Origin: Egaibacter danicus
Lineage (GTDB): Bacteria; Pseudomonadota; Gammaproteobacteria; Burkholderiales; Burkholderiaceae_C
Length of the DNA: 64,000 nucleotides
NCBI GenBank assembly: GCA_016707075.1
Contig: JADJII010000002.1
Location: 1-64,000, forward strand
Direction of reading: 5' to 3'
Both the position numbers and the translations under genes were made by a program. Positions 33,678 to 42,044 of this stretch are shown here, piece after piece; position 1 is the stretch's first letter, and each line of letters starts with the position of its first letter. The notes under the pieces were generated by a model that searched no databases, was not told the DNA's origin, and saw nothing but the letters and a program-made list of their open reading frames with translations.

Positions 33678-34775
33678 TCATCCGGGTGGCTCGGTGGCTC
33701 GCCACTGCTGGTCGACATAGTCGCCATTAGGCTGCGTGATGCGCAGCCGCACCGGCAGGTAGCTCAGAGACGGCGCCAGCCACAGCTCCGCCTTCTGGTC
33801 GTATTCGCGCCGGGGGTTGCGCACCAGTTTCACCGTGGCCAGGTCGCCGCCGGGGAGTTCAAGCTTTTCCTCGCGCTCCACAGTCACCACCCAGGTTTCG
33901 GCGGCGCGAGGTCCGACGGTTTGCGTCGAGATGGTGGTGCCCACCGGGTACTTACCTGGCTCACCCGCCAGCAGGGCACCCAGCTGGATAAACAGGCTCA
34001 GCTGATCCTGTGCACCCGCCAGCAAGGGGGCTTCGGGTCCGTTGCTGAATGTGACCCGGCCCTTGTCATGGTCAAAGTGGGCGGCCAGCTCAGCGCGGCT
34101 TTTGTCCGAAAAGCGGGTGGGCGCCAGGCCCTGAGCCGTCACCCGTCCCGCGCTGGTTCGCACGCGCGAGCCCACCATGAAGGCGCTGACTTCCATGCGT
34201 GCGTCATAGGTCTTGCCATCATGCAACCACAACAGTTCAGCCCGGGCGTGGTAGGTAAGGCCGTCTTTGCCGCCTGTCACGTTGTATTTAAGGCGCGTGG
34301 AGCCCGGCATGACAAATATTTTCGGGGCTGCGGTGGCTGTGTCCTGAGCCTTCGGCTCGGATGCAACCGGAACTGGTGTGGGTGCCGCGGCGGCAACCAC
34401 GACGGGTGGTTGAGGTGTTTCCGACAGTGCGTCGGGCGCTACTGTTTTAGGAGCTGCCTGCGCATATTCCACCGGGTCTATGGGGCTATTGAGCTCTGAA
34501 TCTGGCATGTTTTTCAGATTGACAGGCCTTTTTTTTCTGATACCTGCCGGGCGCTCGGTTTCAGCGGCAGGTGCTGTCGCCGCGTTATTCACAGCGGCGG
34601 GTGGCGTTAACTGTATGGTGCGGGTGATGAAAGGCCGGGTGATGGTGGGCTCATTCAGGCTCAGCGCCACGGAGGTGCCCTGCAACACCACAACGTGGGC
34701 CAGCACCACGCTGACGGTCATGAAGGCCAGCGTTCTGACCGGCATGGCAGCGTTCATGGGATTCCGCACCAACAT
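33678..34775 (-). CDS. DUF3108 domain protein
   Basis: 365 residues. One membrane segment (LAFMTVSVVLAHVVVLQ near residue 16-32) anchors a Pro/Ala-rich linker of about 110 residues and a DUF3108 domain from about 155 (TRLKYNVTGGKDGLTYHARA, SRAELAAHFDHDKGRVTFSN, QLSLFIQLGALLAG, YLPVRLRITQPNGD). The family is thought to be envelope-located; role unknown. ATG 34775 directly follows the stop of the IclR gene and has AAGGG upstream. The linker segment SELNSPIDPVEYAQAAP is encoded by dispersed repeat R10. Confidence 0.82.
   Translation of the reverse strand: MLVRNPMNAAMPVRTLAFMTVSVVLAHVVVLQGTSVALSLNEPTITRPFITRTIQLTPPAAVNNAATAPAAETERPAGIRKKRPVNLKNMPDSELNSPIDPVEYAQAAPKTVAPDALSETPQPPVVVAAAAPTPVPVASEPKAQDTATAAPKIFVMPGSTRLKYNVTGGKDGLTYHARAELLWLHDGKTYDARMEVSAFMVGSRVRTSAGRVTAQGLAPTRFSDKSRAELAAHFDHDKGRVTFSNGPEAPLLAGAQDQLSLFIQLGALLAGEPGKYPVGTTISTQTVGPRAAETWVVTVEREEKLELPGGDLATVKLVRNPRREYDQKAELWLAPSLSYLPVRLRITQPNGDYVDQQWRATEPPG
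34440..34500 (+). repeat. Dispersed repeat copy R10 inside DUF3108 linker (antisense, in frame)
   Basis: Forward-strand copy: GCTACTGTTTTAGGAGCTGC, CTGCGCATATTCCACCGGGT, CTATGGGGCT. It lies in the low-complexity linker of a minus-strand gene. Confidence 0.7.
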
Positions 34776-35555
34776 TCAGCCCTTGTAACCCAGATCATTC
34801 GACAGCTGTGCCGCCGCAACGCGCAGCGCCTTGGCCACGGCACCGTCCCAGCGCGAATCAAATGTGGCGACCGAGCCTAGCGCCACAATGCCCAGCACCA
34901 TGTGGCCGTCAAAGTCGAAGACCGGCGCACAGAAACCGGCAATGCCCGGCAACAACGTGTCCACCACGCGGCCCAAACCGCGCTGACGTACATCCTGCAG
35001 CAGCTTGTCCAGTTCGGCCTGGGTGCGCGGCACATCCGGGCGGGCCAGCTTGCGGGCGCGGGCCAACTCGTCGCTGAGCATCGGCGCCATGGCGTCGCGT
35101 GACATGTGGGCAGAGAAGCAGCGCCCCGTGGCGCTGGAAAGCAGCGGCATCACGTCGCCCAGCCGCAGGTTGACCGTCACGGCCCGAGGCGACTCTTCCC
35201 AGTGCACGATGGTCGGCCCCTGATTGCCCCACACAGCGAGGGCCAGTGTGTGGCCCATCTGCAGCATCAGCGAGCCAACGCGCTCGCGTGCCAGTTTCAC
35301 GGCATCGATGCGTGAGAGCGAAGCAAGCCCTAACTTGAGTGCGGCCGGGCCGAGGTCATACCGCGTGGTGGCGGCGTCCTGAATCACCAGCCCGAGGCGC
35401 TGAAAACTCACCAGATACCGGTGTGCCTTGGCCGCGCTCATGCCTGACGCGGCTGCCAGGTCGCGCAGCATCAGGGGACCTGCGGCACGTGCCAGCGCAT
35501 CCAGCAGGGTAAAACCCACTTCAACGGACTGGATGCCAGCGCGCGCTTTTTCCAT
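34776..35555 (-). CDS. IclR-family regulator
   Basis: 259 residues. N-terminal winged HTH: GFTLLDALARAAGPLMLRDL then AAASGMSAAKAHRYLVSFQR; C-terminal IclR effector domain from about 80 with GLGRVVDTLLPGIAGFCAPV near 200. It is divergent from the fumarylacetoacetase-like gene, with an 8-bp palindrome between them, so it probably controls that gene and itself in response to an aromatic or acid intermediate. Confidence 0.9.
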   Translation of the reverse strand: MEKARAGIQSVEVGFTLLDALARAAGPLMLRDLAAASGMSAAKAHRYLVSFQRLGLVIQDAATTRYDLGPAALKLGLASLSRIDAVKLARERVGSLMLQMGHTLALAVWGNQGPTIVHWEESPRAVTVNLRLGDVMPLLSSATGRCFSAHMSRDAMAPMLSDELARARKLARPDVPRTQAELDKLLQDVRQRGLGRVVDTLLPGIAGFCAPVFDFDGHMVLGIVALGSVATFDSRWDGAVAKALRVAAAQLSNDLGYKG

Positions 35556-35582
35556 GTGTTTTAGAATTCGACCGGTTTCGAT

Positions 35583-35602
35583 TAGTTAAATCAGTTTAAC
35601 TA
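35583..35602. promoter_or_regulatory. Palindrome between iclR-type and FAH genes
   Basis: TAGTTAAA and TTTAACTA form a perfect 8-bp inverted repeat with a 4-base gap in the 87-base divergent region. Its size and placement fit an IclR dimer operator. Confidence 0.55.
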
Positions 35603-35642
35603 TACGTAATTACCAAAAAATATTTCTGGAGACCCAGCGTTC

Positions 35643-36650
35643 ATGAAACTCGCCACCTACAAGGACGGCTCACGCGACGGCCAGCTCGTCGTCGTCTCGC
35701 GTGACCTGGCCACCGCGCATTATGCGACCGGCATCGCCGCCAGGCTGCAGCAGGTGCTGGATGACTGGAACTTCATGTCGCCCCAGTTGCAGGATTTGTA
35801 CGACACGCTCAATCAGGGCAAAGCCCGCCACGCCTTTCCGTTTGACCCCAAGATGTGCATGGCACCGCTGCCACGCGCCTACCAGTGGGCGGATGGTTCG
35901 GCCTACATCAACCACGTGGAGCTGGTGCGCATGGCCCGCAATGCCGAAGTACCTGCCAACTACTACACCGAGCCGCTGATGTACCAGGGCGGCAGTGATG
36001 ATTTCATCGGCCCCTGCGACAACGTTGTGTGTGCCGATGAGGCCTACGGCATCGATTTCGAGGCCGAGCTGGCAGTCATCACCGGCGATGTGCCCATGCG
36101 CAGCACACCCGAGCGTGCGCTGGACGGCATTCGCCTGATCATGCTGGCCAACGACGTGAGTCTGCGCAACCTGATTCCCGACGAGCTGGCCAAGAGCTTC
36201 GGTTTTTTCCAGAGCAAGCCTGCGACCGCCTTCAGCCCGGTGGCGGTGACGCTGGATGAGCTGGGGGATGCGTGGAACAAGGGCCGCGCCAGCCTCACCG
36301 TGCAAAGCACCTGGAATGGCCGCAAGGTGGGCATGTGTGATGCGGGGACGGAGATGACCTTCCACTTTGGGCAGCTGATTGCGCACATTTGCAAAACGCG
36401 CAATGTGCGCGCGGGCAGCATCGTCGGCAGCGGGACCATCAGCAACCGCGCCATCGAGAAAAATGGCAAAAAAGAATGGGTGAATGGCTACAGCTGTATC
36501 GCCGAGAAACGCGCCATTGAAACCATTCTGGATGGCAAGCCGTCAACGGCTTACATGAAGTTTGGCGACACTATCCGCATCGAAGCCAGGGGCAAGGATG
36601 GCCAGAGCGTGTTTGGCGCTATCGACCAGGAGGTCGTTTCACTCTCCTGA
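35643..36650 (+). CDS. Fumarylacetoacetate hydrolase family protein
   Basis: 335 residues, the two-domain form with an N-terminal beta region before the catalytic fold. Metal-binding and catalytic stretches are YGIDFEAELAVITGDVPM near residue 135, LANDVSLRNLIPDELAKSFG near 165, QSKPATAFSPVAVT and GSGTISN near 258. The family cleaves C-C bonds in fumarylacetoacetate and related acylpyruvates; the exact substrate is open. CTGGAGA precedes the ATG. Confidence 0.88.
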   Translation: MKLATYKDGSRDGQLVVVSRDLATAHYATGIAARLQQVLDDWNFMSPQLQDLYDTLNQGKARHAFPFDPKMCMAPLPRAYQWADGSAYINHVELVRMARNAEVPANYYTEPLMYQGGSDDFIGPCDNVVCADEAYGIDFEAELAVITGDVPMRSTPERALDGIRLIMLANDVSLRNLIPDELAKSFGFFQSKPATAFSPVAVTLDELGDAWNKGRASLTVQSTWNGRKVGMCDAGTEMTFHFGQLIAHICKTRNVRAGSIVGSGTISNRAIEKNGKKEWVNGYSCIAEKRAIETILDGKPSTAYMKFGDTIRIEARGKDGQSVFGAIDQEVVSLS

Positions 36651-36658
36651 TCAGGAGA
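36643..36658. terminator. Palindrome at convergent gene ends
   Basis: TCTCCTGATCAGGAGA is a perfect 16-bp palindrome covering the FAH stop codon and ending at the MarC stop. It may act as a bidirectional terminator hairpin, but there is no flanking T run. Confidence 0.3.
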
Positions 36659-37264
36659 TCAGACCGCTTTCGTGAGCTGGATGGCAAAGGTCTTGATGCC
36701 GCGCAGCATCATCTCAATGGACACAGCCACCAGAACCAGACCCATCAGGCGCTCCAGCGCCACCACGAAGCGGTCACCCGCCACGCGCTGAATGCGCTCG
36801 GCCAGTACCAGCACCACGGCGCTCACCGCCATGGTGATGCACAGTGCGCCAATCCATTCCATGCGTCGCTCGGGCGCTTGCGACACCAGCAGCAGCACCG
36901 TGGCCAGCGCAGACGGACCGGCGATGGCGGGAATGGCCAGCGGCACGATCAGCGGCTCGCCCAGCGACTCATGGGTTTCAGTAGCAGGTTGCGGAAAGAT
37001 CATGCGCAGCGCAATCAGAAACAGGATCACGCCGCCGCCAATTTGCAGGGACAGCTCGCTCAGGTTCATCAGCTTGAGAAAGCCTTCGCCGACAAACATG
37101 AAGGTCAGCAGCAGGATGAAGGCGATCAACACTTCACGCAAAATCACCCATGGTCGCCGCTCGGGGGCCACGTGGCTGAGCGCGTTGGCGAAGATGGGAA
37201 TGTTGCCGATCGGATCGGTGATCAGAATCAGCAGGATGGTGGCTGAGGCAAACGTGTAATTCAT
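36659..37264 (-). CDS. MarC family integral membrane protein
   Basis: 201 residues and six predicted membrane segments, beginning MNYTFASATILLILITDPIG with the family motif DPIGNIPIFANAL, and FPQPATETHESLGEPLIVPLA with PLAIPAIAGPSALATVLLL near residue 110. MarC proteins were once linked to antibiotic resistance without proof; function is unknown. The start at 37264 is chosen over a longer frame because the upstream residues are not family-like. Confidence 0.88.
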   Translation of the reverse strand: MNYTFASATILLILITDPIGNIPIFANALSHVAPERRPWVILREVLIAFILLLTFMFVGEGFLKLMNLSELSLQIGGGVILFLIALRMIFPQPATETHESLGEPLIVPLAIPAIAGPSALATVLLLVSQAPERRMEWIGALCITMAVSAVVLVLAERIQRVAGDRFVVALERLMGLVLVAVSIEMMLRGIKTFAIQLTKAV

Positions 37265-37351
37265 GGTGGCGTCAGGATAGCAGGCAAAACATGCGCTTTG
37301 ATGGAGAACGATGGGGTGGCGCCTATATCGCGAAGTGCCATAATCCACCGC

Positions 37352-37711
37352 ATGCAATTCCTGCGCAACGCCCACATCCTCGCCCGCTTCGTGCTGGTGT
37401 GGTTTGCGTTGTCCATTGGCGCGGCAGTGGCTTCACCGTTGATCAAGCCGCAGGACATCCTGCTCATCTGCACGGGCTCTGGCGCGATGAAAGTGCTGGT
37501 CACGGCCGACGATGGCAGCATACAAGAGGTTGCTAGTCGCGCAATGGACTGCCCGCTTTGCATGACCCCTGGGGCGCCACCACCGGTCGCCCGGGTGACG
37601 GCGGAACCAGCCCAGCCACTTGGCTACGCCCTTCAGGGCATTCCTGCCGCGCACATTGCGTGGCTCACGGCTGCACCGCTTCCCGCACGCGGGCCGCCCA
37701 CCTTCTCCTGA
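37352..37711 (+). CDS. DUF2946-like exported protein (copper cluster)
   Basis: 119 residues: signal or anchor segment ARFVLVWFALSIGAAVAS, then a conserved ILLICTGSGAMKVLV and a Cys pair in MDCPLCMTPGAPPP near residue 75. This resembles DUF2946 proteins encoded beside copper-transport genes. Downstream YcnI and PCuAC genes support a copper role. It is divergent from marC. Confidence 0.7.
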   Translation: MQFLRNAHILARFVLVWFALSIGAAVASPLIKPQDILLICTGSGAMKVLVTADDGSIQEVASRAMDCPLCMTPGAPPPVARVTAEPAQPLGYALQGIPAAHIAWLTAAPLPARGPPTFS

Positions 37712-37775
37712 ACTGTCAAAGTTATAGCGCCTGACGCCCTGTTATCAAGGGCTGACGGTTCTTTTTGATCTGTGG
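37709..37775 (+). repeat. Dispersed repeat copy R14, intergenic, diverged
   Basis: TCAAAGTTATAGCGCCTGAC, GCCCTGTTATCAAGGGCTGA then CGGTTCTTTTTGAT follow the consensus order with many differences. It starts at the DUF2946 stop codon. Confidence 0.55.
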
Positions 37776-37790
37776 TTTTGGAGGTTTCCC

Positions 37791-38332
37791 ATGCGTGTAT
37801 CTCATGCCGTCCTGGCTTTGGGCCTGGCTTGTTCTTTTCGCTTCTTCATCTTTTCCCACGCGGTTCTGGTGACCAGGCGGCGCTGGCTGGCACCAGCTAC
37901 CGCGCCACCTTGCGGGTCGGCCACGGCTGTGATGGCTCACCGGTTACCACGCTACGCGTCACCATTCCCAACGCGTTCACGGGAGCCAAACCCATGCCCA
38001 AGGCGGGCTGGGTGCTCACCACCCAGGTGGGTAAACTCGCCAAACCCTATGACGACCACGGCAAACAGGTTTCCGAGGGCTTGCTGGAAGTGACCTGGAC
38101 GGCCGCATCAAAAGACAGCTGGCTGCAAGACGCCTGGTACGACGAATTTGTCCTGCGCGGCAGCTTGCCCAAAGAGGCGGGTCCGATGTGGTTCAAGGTG
38201 TTGCAAACCTGTGAGAAGGGTAGCCTCGACTGGGCTGAAACACCCGCCTCAGGTACCCTGACCAAAGGATTGAAGTCACCTGCTGCCCTGCTGGAAATCA
38301 TTGAATCCGGTGCCGCAGGGCATCAGCATTGA
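37791..38332 (+). pseudogene. YcnI-family copper-binding protein (frameshifted)
   Basis: Two frames make one protein. The first, from ATG 37791 (MRVSHAVLALGLACSF), is a signal peptide ending HAVL; the second continues DQAALAGTSYRATLRVGHGC, GAKPMPKAGW and WYDEFVLRGSLPKEAG to 38332. Inserting one G in GGTGACC (37868-37871) restores HAVLVDQAALAG and a 180-residue protein, normal for YcnI (DUF1775). YcnI proteins use the mature N-terminal His and a Trp to bind Cu(II) at the membrane. The signal peptide also reads oddly (FRFFIF), so more than one error is possible. Confidence 0.75.
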
Positions 38333-38357
38333 ACCGCTTGACCGAAGGAGAGCGTTC

Positions 38358-38504
38358 ATGAATTCGCTGTTTCACCGCATCGCACCCACGCACGCTTTTG
38401 GCAGGCATTGTGGGGATGGATTCCGGGCATGGCGATCACCATCCTGCGCAATCCGCAGTCAAAACCCCCTAGTTTTTTTCAACCCTGTAAAGGAAACATC
38501 ATGA
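38358..38504 (+). pseudogene. Small copper-cluster gene, probably frameshifted
   Basis: ATG 38358 has a strong AAGGAG upstream, yet the frame (48 codons, ending in the pcuAC start) translates the pcuAC ribosome-binding region. Another frame from about 38397 reads LAGIVGMDSGHGDHHPAQSA then VKTP and stops at 38470-38472, a plausible small His-containing tail. A shift of two bases near 38390 would join them into a product of about 38 residues. No family recognised. Confidence 0.35.
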
Positions 38505-38949
38505 ATTTGAAAACCATCATCACTACCGCTGCTTTGGCTGCCGGTTGCATTGCGTCCGCATTTGCGCAAACTGTTGAAGTCAAAGACGCCTGGGTACGTA
38601 CCAGTGTGCAGGGACAAAGCGCGACAGGTGCCTTCATGAAGATCACGTCCAAGGCAGGCACCAGGCTGGTTGGCGGCTCATCCCCTGTCGCTGGTGTAAC
38701 CGAGATCCACGAAATGAAGATGGATGGCGACGTGATGAAAATGCGCGCTGTCGAAGGCGGCCTGGAACTGCCTGCGGGCAAGACCGTAGAACTCAAACCC
38801 GGTGGCTACCATGTGATGCTGATGGATCTGAAGGCTGCTCTGCCCAAAGACAGCACGATCCCGCTCACCCTGGTGTTCAAGGACGCGAAAGGTGTGGAAA
38901 GCAAGGTTGAGCTGAAGGTACCTGTGTCTACTGCGCCGGTGCATAACCA
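38501..38949 (+). CDS. PCuAC periplasmic copper chaperone (3' end lost)
   Basis: Signal peptide MNLKTIITTAALAAGCIASA then FAQ, mature start near residue 23. The copper ligands fit the H(M)x10Mx21HxM pattern: EIHEMKMDGDVMKM near residue 67 and GGYHVMLMDL near 102. Such chaperones deliver Cu(I) to cytochrome oxidase or copper stores. The last recognisable residues are KVPVSTAPVHNH; the frame then enters the A-free tract and stays open for another 280 codons, which I reject. AGGAAA precedes the ATG. Confidence 0.85.
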
Positions 38950-39728
38950 CCGCGGCGCCCCGCCGGGGGGCCCCCCCCCCCGGGGGGGGCGGGGGGGCGG
39001 CCGGGGGGCGCTGGGGGGCGGGGGGGGGCGGGTCGCCGCGGGGCCCCGCGCGGCCCTGCGGGGGGGGCGCCCTTTTGCCCGGCCCGCGGCGGGGGCGGGG
39101 GGGGGGGCCGTGGGGCCGGGGGGGGGGGGGGCGGGTCCCCCCCCCGCGGGGCGCGGGGGGGGGGCGGCCTGCGGGGGGGGGCGCGGCCCTTTCCGGGGCG
39201 GGGGGGGGCCCGGGCCGCCGGGGGCCGCGGGGGCGGCCGCGGGCCCCCCGGGGGCGGGCGGGTGCCCGGGTGTGTTGCTGGGGGGGCCCTGCCCGGGGGG
39301 GCGTGGCGGGGGGGCCGGCGGGCGGGCGGCGGCGGGGGCCTCGGGGGCGGGGCGCCCGGGCGGGGGCGGGGCGTTTTCTGGGCGGGGGGGGCGGGGGGCG
39401 GGGGCGGGGGGGGGTTCCCGGCGCGGGCGCGGGGGGCGCGGCGGGCGGGCCCGCCGCCGGGGGGGGCCCCCGGGGCGCCGGGGGTTGTCCCCCGCCGGGG
39501 GCGGGGGGGGGGGGGGGGCCCCTGGGGCCGGGGTTGGGCGCGTTGGGGGGCCCGCCTGGCTGGGGGCGCCGCGCGCCGCGGGCCGGGGGGGGGGGGCCGG
39601 GGGGGGGCCCGTTTTTGGGGCGGGGGGGGCCCCCCCGGGGTTTTTTTGGCTGTCGGGGGGCGGGTTGCTGGCGGTTTTGGCGGTGCGGGCGGGGGCCCGG
39701 CCGTTGGTGGTGGGGCGCCCTTTTCCCG
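38950..39728. other. 779-base tract without any A, almost pure G and C
   Basis: No A occurs on the plus strand from 38950 to 39728; T is rare at first and commoner after about 39600. G homopolymers of 6-14 bases dominate, so long frames open on both strands and none is believable. Flanking sequence is normal on both sides. It most resembles corrupted base calls or a badly filled gap at the end of pcuAC; a natural G-rich repeat is the alternative. Confidence 0.9.
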
Positions 39729-39823
39729 AGCGCAGTCCGAGAAAACATCAACAAATCCATATCGCCAGGCGCCCCACATTGGGGTAAGCTGTTACATATT
39801 CAGCAAACCCTTCTGGAGTGCCC

Positions 39824-40567
39824 ATGAGCGATACACAAGATTCAGGCTTTGGCAAATATGTTCCCGGCTTTGAGTTTCTGCAAAACCTGGCCAAGGGGGC
39901 CTCGCAGAGTATTCCCCAGATGCCCAATCTGGCCAATTGGGTGACGCCGTCGCTCAATGTGGAAGAACTGGAGAAACGGCTGGACGAATTGAAAGCGGTC
40001 CACTTCTGGCTGGAACAAAACTCCCGCGCGTTGGGGGCCACCATTCAGGCGCTGGAAGTCCAGAAGATGACGCTGTCCACGCTGAAGGGCATGAACTTCA
40101 ACATGGGCGATGTCGCCAATGCGCTCAAGCTCAAGGCGGCGGATTCCGTGCAGGCCGGTGTGCAGCGGGTAACCGAAACGGCAGCGTCCACGGCCAAGAC
40201 GATTTCGAACGTGGCGGCTGGCGCGGGGGCTGTGGCCGGCGCTGCAGCCAAGACAGTAGGCAAAGCCACGGGGCGAAGCAAGGCGGCCAAACCAGCGACC
40301 GGTGTGGCTGGCCTGGTGGACCCCTTGCAACTGTGGGGGTCCCTCACCCAGCAGTTTCAGCAGATTGCTGCCGGGGCCATGAAGGACGCCACCAAAAATA
40401 CGACGGTCGATTTCACCAAGAACATGGCGACCGGGCTGGCCAAGGAAGCCATCAAGACTGCCAGCGGCATGGCCGGGTCTGCTACAAAATCAATAGCTAA
40501 TCGCGCAGGTTCCACAAGGGCTGGAGCAAAAAAACCTGCTAAAAAGAAAGTAGTCCATAGCCGCTGA
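39824..40567 (+). CDS. phaM: PhaM-family polyhydroxyalkanoate granule protein
   Basis: 247 residues. The N-terminal part GFEFLQNLAKGASQSIPQMP then the heptad-like NVEELEKRLDELKAVHFWLE and a Lys/Ala-rich tail ending KKPAKKKVVHSR match PhaM, which binds PHA synthase PhaC and links granules to the nucleoid through its basic tail. DPLQLWGSLTQQFQQIAAGA near residue 165 is a family signature. ATG 39824 with TGGAG upstream is preferred to the GTG at 39818. Repeat R11 encodes about residues 218-240, inside the DNA-binding tail. Confidence 0.85.
   Translation: MSDTQDSGFGKYVPGFEFLQNLAKGASQSIPQMPNLANWVTPSLNVEELEKRLDELKAVHFWLEQNSRALGATIQALEVQKMTLSTLKGMNFNMGDVANALKLKAADSVQAGVQRVTETAASTAKTISNVAAGAGAVAGAAAKTVGKATGRSKAAKPATGVAGLVDPLQLWGSLTQQFQQIAAGAMKDATKNTTVDFTKNMATGLAKEAIKTASGMAGSATKSIANRAGSTRAGAKKPAKKKVVHSR
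40476..40545 (+). repeat. Dispersed repeat copy R11 in phaM tail (in frame)
   Basis: Forward copy: TCTGCTACAAAATCAATAGC, TAATCGCGCAGGTTCCACAA, GGGCTGGAGC. It encodes SATKSIANRAGSTRAGAKK. Confidence 0.85.
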
Positions 40568-40599
40568 GGTTTCGCTGGGCCGCAGGGGCTGGAGGCGCC

Positions 40600-41868
40600 A
40601 TGAAACTGTTTCCTCACGGGCACGCCACCCATCCGCAATGGCAGATGGCTGCCGGACTGGTGCTGGCGCAGGTGCGTGCCCAAATGGCGTTGCCAGAGTA
40701 CGCGTCTTCACCAACGTTGGCTCTGCTGTACATCACGGATCACTACGCGTCATCTGCACAGGACATCCTGGAGCACCTGAGCGCCGAGTTGCCGGAGATT
40801 ACTGATTGGTCCGGCACCGTGGGGGTGGGCGTAGTGGCCAATCAGGTCGAATACCTGGATGAGCCCGCGCTGGTGCTCATGTTGTGTGAGTTGCCACCTG
40901 ACCAGTACCGTGTGTTCTCGGGCGTGGCACCGTTAGGATTGGGGTTCGAGGCACAATCCGCCCTGATTCATGCCGACGGTGGAACCCATGATTTACCGGA
41001 ACTGCTGCAGGAAATGGCCGAACGCACGGCGTCGGGTTACCTGTTTGGTGGCCTGTCGTCCAGCCGTTCGGCATCGGTGCAGTTTGCGGTGGGAGGCAAT
41101 GGCAATATCAGCGGCCAGGGTGCCGCGAGCGGCGTGTTCAGTGGTGGCCTGAGTGGCGTCGCTTTTGGCGAGGGTGTGAACCTGGTGTCTCGCGTCACGC
41201 AGGGTTGCCAGCCGGTCTCCAAAGCCCGCAAGGTCACGCAAGCCGAGGGCAACGTGGTGATCACCCTGGATGGAGAACCGGCGCTGGACGTGTTGCTGGA
41301 TGACTTGGGCGTGACGCTGGACCAGCCGCAGGCAGCGCTGGAAAAAGTCCGGGCCACACTGGTGGGGCTGGTTAATCCGGAAGATGCTGGTGGCCGCAAC
41401 GCCGTGGGGCGAAGCGGCAATTTTGGCAGTGATGTGATCGTGCGGCATATTGTGGGGCTGGACCCCGGGCGGCGTGGCGTGGCCATTTCTGCGCAGGCAG
41501 AAGTGGATATGGAGTTGGCCTTTTGCCAGCGCAATGTGCAGGCAGCGCGGGCTGATTTAACCCGCATCTGCGCTGAAATCCGGGAGGAGCTTGAGCCGGA
41601 GGAGTTGTCTGTGGAAACGGCCCATGCGCTGGTCGCGAACGAAGCTGAATCTACGCCGCATCCGGGGCGCCGTATTGCCGGGGCGGTGTACGTGAGCTGT
41701 GTCGGACGGGGCGGCCCCCACTTTGGCGGACCCAGTGCCGAGTTGCAGATTGTGCGACGCGCTTTGGGTGATGTGCCGCTGGTTGGGTTTTTTGCAGGTG
41801 GCGAAATCGCGCACCACCATCTTTACGGTTATACGGGTGTTTTGACCGTGTTTTCGGCACCGGCTTGA
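40600..41868 (+). CDS. FIST-domain sensory protein
   Basis: 422 residues. FIST N-domain covers roughly 30-235 (LALLYITDHYASSAQDILEH, TGTVGVGV-type core at WSGTVGVGVVAN, YLFGGLSSSR), FIST C-domain about 240-400 (HIVGLDPGRRGVAISAQAEV, GAVYVSCVGRGGPHFGGPSA, GFFAGGEIAHHHLYGYTGVL). FIST domains are thought to sense small ligands such as amino acids. Here it stands alone, with GGAGG before the ATG, and lacks a fused output domain. It precedes the choline locus by 176 bases. Confidence 0.88.
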   Translation: MKLFPHGHATHPQWQMAAGLVLAQVRAQMALPEYASSPTLALLYITDHYASSAQDILEHLSAELPEITDWSGTVGVGVVANQVEYLDEPALVLMLCELPPDQYRVFSGVAPLGLGFEAQSALIHADGGTHDLPELLQEMAERTASGYLFGGLSSSRSASVQFAVGGNGNISGQGAASGVFSGGLSGVAFGEGVNLVSRVTQGCQPVSKARKVTQAEGNVVITLDGEPALDVLLDDLGVTLDQPQAALEKVRATLVGLVNPEDAGGRNAVGRSGNFGSDVIVRHIVGLDPGRRGVAISAQAEVDMELAFCQRNVQAARADLTRICAEIREELEPEELSVETAHALVANEAESTPHPGRRIAGAVYVSCVGRGGPHFGGPSAELQIVRRALGDVPLVGFFAGGEIAHHHLYGYTGVLTVFSAPA

Positions 41869-41948
41869 GGCGTGATTTGCCCGTACAGAGGCGCGACAGA
41901 CATACGAAGGCACTGGTTTGGGGACCCGCCGGTTGATGGTATGAGTTT

Positions 41949-41974
41949 GTCGCATTAAAGCTATTTGGCGTCGC
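41949..41974 (+). promoter_or_regulatory. 21-bp-spaced GTCGC direct repeats upstream of choV
   Basis: TTGTCGCAT and GCGTCGCTT place GTCGC at 41949 and 41970, exactly 21 bp apart, 70-95 bases before the choV start and on the same strand. Matching pairs occur upstream of purU and of the corrinoid operon. Such spacing is typical for an AraC-family dimer binding on one DNA face; the GlxA-type regulator at 44306 is the natural candidate. Confidence 0.55.
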
Positions 41975-42044
41975 TTTTGCGGGAACAGTTGCCGGTCTTG
42001 CAGCTAGCATCCTTGCTTTTCGACGTGGACATAGAGGGCGCACC

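Noticed and set aside
37500..37555. Possible repeat copy inside the DUF2946 gene (TTGCTAGTCGCGCAATGGA).
   Set aside because: Match too short to separate from chance in GC-rich DNA.
38678..39827. Very long open frames on both strands through the G-rich tract (up to 360 codons).
   Set aside because: The tract has no A and hardly any T, so stop codons cannot occur; predicted peptides are Gly/Pro/Arg runs without any protein character.
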